From Candidatus Nitrotoga sp. CP45 (GTDB taxonomy: Bacteria > Bacteroidota > Bacteroidia > Flavobacteriales > Flavobacteriaceae), in NCBI GenBank assembly GCA_943329165.2, contig CALQCV020000137.1, forward strand, positions 1-5,753: a DNA stretch of 5,753 nucleotides, read 5' to 3'. A model generated the notes under the pieces. The model was given only the letters and a program-made list of their open reading frames with translations, was not told where the DNA came from and did not search any database. Below, piece after piece: positions 5,539 through 5,753 of this stretch; position 1 is the stretch's first letter; each line of letters starts with the position of its first letter. Made by a program: the position numbers and the translations under genes.

Positions 5539-5753
5539 ATGAAAAATTTAAAGACAATCGCAATCGCATTAGTACTAGCTTTTGGAACAACAGTAGCTAC
5601 AGCACAAAGTAAAAAAGTTAATGTAGAAAAAAGCACCATTAATTGGAATGCGAAAAAAGTAACCGGAGAACATTCAGGAACTGTTAATCTACAAGATGGA
5701 GTTTTAATTTTCAAAAATGGAAAAGTTGCCGGTGGGAATTTCACCGTAAACAT
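5539..5753 (+). CDS. YceI-family periplasmic lipid/isoprenoid-binding protein, 3' partial
   Basis: The first 71 codons plus two bases are present; the frame is open to the window edge. Residues 1-22 form a Sec signal peptide (MKNLKT, a hydrophobic core, then ATA before QS), so cleavage is expected after A22 or Q23. The mature start resembles YceI lipocalin-like proteins: VNVEKSTINWNAKKVTGEHSG, then a beta-strand series with GVLIFKNGKVAGGNFTVNM. Members bind polyisoprenoid chains such as ubiquinone-8-like molecules in the periplasm; the Bacteroidota ligand is not established. A full member would have about 170-200 residues, so well over half is outside the window. The gene follows the nitroreductase by 22 bp with no promoter box or terminator between them, consistent with a MarR-nitroreductase-YceI operon. 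ATG 5539 is the only start giving a proper signal peptide. Confidence 0.88.
   Translation, partial: MKNLKTIAIALVLAFGTTVATAQSKKVNVEKSTINWNAKKVTGEHSGTVNLQDGVLIFKNGKVAGGNFTVN

Noticed and set aside
5517..5753. A minus-strand open frame at the right edge
   Set aside because: The opposite strand encodes a signal peptide and a YceI-like N-terminus from 5539, so this frame is its antisense shadow.
1..5753. tRNA, rRNA, CRISPR arrays, insertion sequences, riboswitches
   Set aside because: No direct-repeat array, transposase or terminal inverted repeat was seen, nor any tRNA-like cloverleaf or long structured leader. Gene-free gaps are all under 300 bp, the longest being 4254-4415.

Overview
The window looks like chromosomal DNA from a member of the Bacteroidota, most likely Flavobacterium or a close relative. 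The DNA is strongly AT-rich and no gene has a Shine-Dalgarno sequence; start codons are preceded by A/T-rich stretches instead. Two intergenic elements match the Bacteroidota -7 promoter motif TAnnTTTG. Several proteins (a THUMP-like methyltransferase of the PG_1098 type, an M43-like protease tail, a secreted protein with a signal peptide ending in FSQ) are typical of flavobacteria. Nothing indicates a mobile element, phage, CRISPR array or recent transfer, and no RNA gene was seen.

Layout. (1) Bases 1-88 hold the last codons of a probable M43-type secreted zinc metalloprotease, followed by a strong rho-independent terminator at 112-152. (2) A plus-strand pair follows: a class I SAM-dependent methyltransferase (176-1354) and, 3 bp later, a small secreted protein of unknown function (1358-1930). 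(3) A minus-strand, probably three-gene operon reads from 4253 down to 1927: a single-domain rhodanese, a type II NADH dehydrogenase, and a VanX-family D-Ala-D-Ala dipeptidase with a lipoprotein signal. The last gene converges on the secreted-protein gene, and their stop codons overlap by 4 bp. (4) A divergent control region (4254-4415) carries a TAnnTTTG box for each direction, two copies of the inverted repeat TTTGTA-N2-TACAAA exactly 31 bp apart over the rightward promoter, and a separate perfect 14-bp inverted repeat near the leftward promoter. (5) A plus-strand operon follows: a MarR-family repressor (4416-4874), a nitroreductase-family NAD(P)H oxidoreductase (4884-5516) and the first 71 codons of a YceI-family periplasmic lipid-binding protein (5539 to the window edge).

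How it fits together. The most coherent unit is the divergent locus centred on 4254-4415. MarR probably represses its own operon by binding the paired operators over the -33 and -7 elements. Its downstream genes (a flavin reductase and a YceI protein), together with the divergent NDH-2, are all plausibly connected with quinones or electrophile/redox stress. That connection is inference; the operators and gene order are visible directly. All the gene families are known. The regulatory architecture is the part most worth testing.
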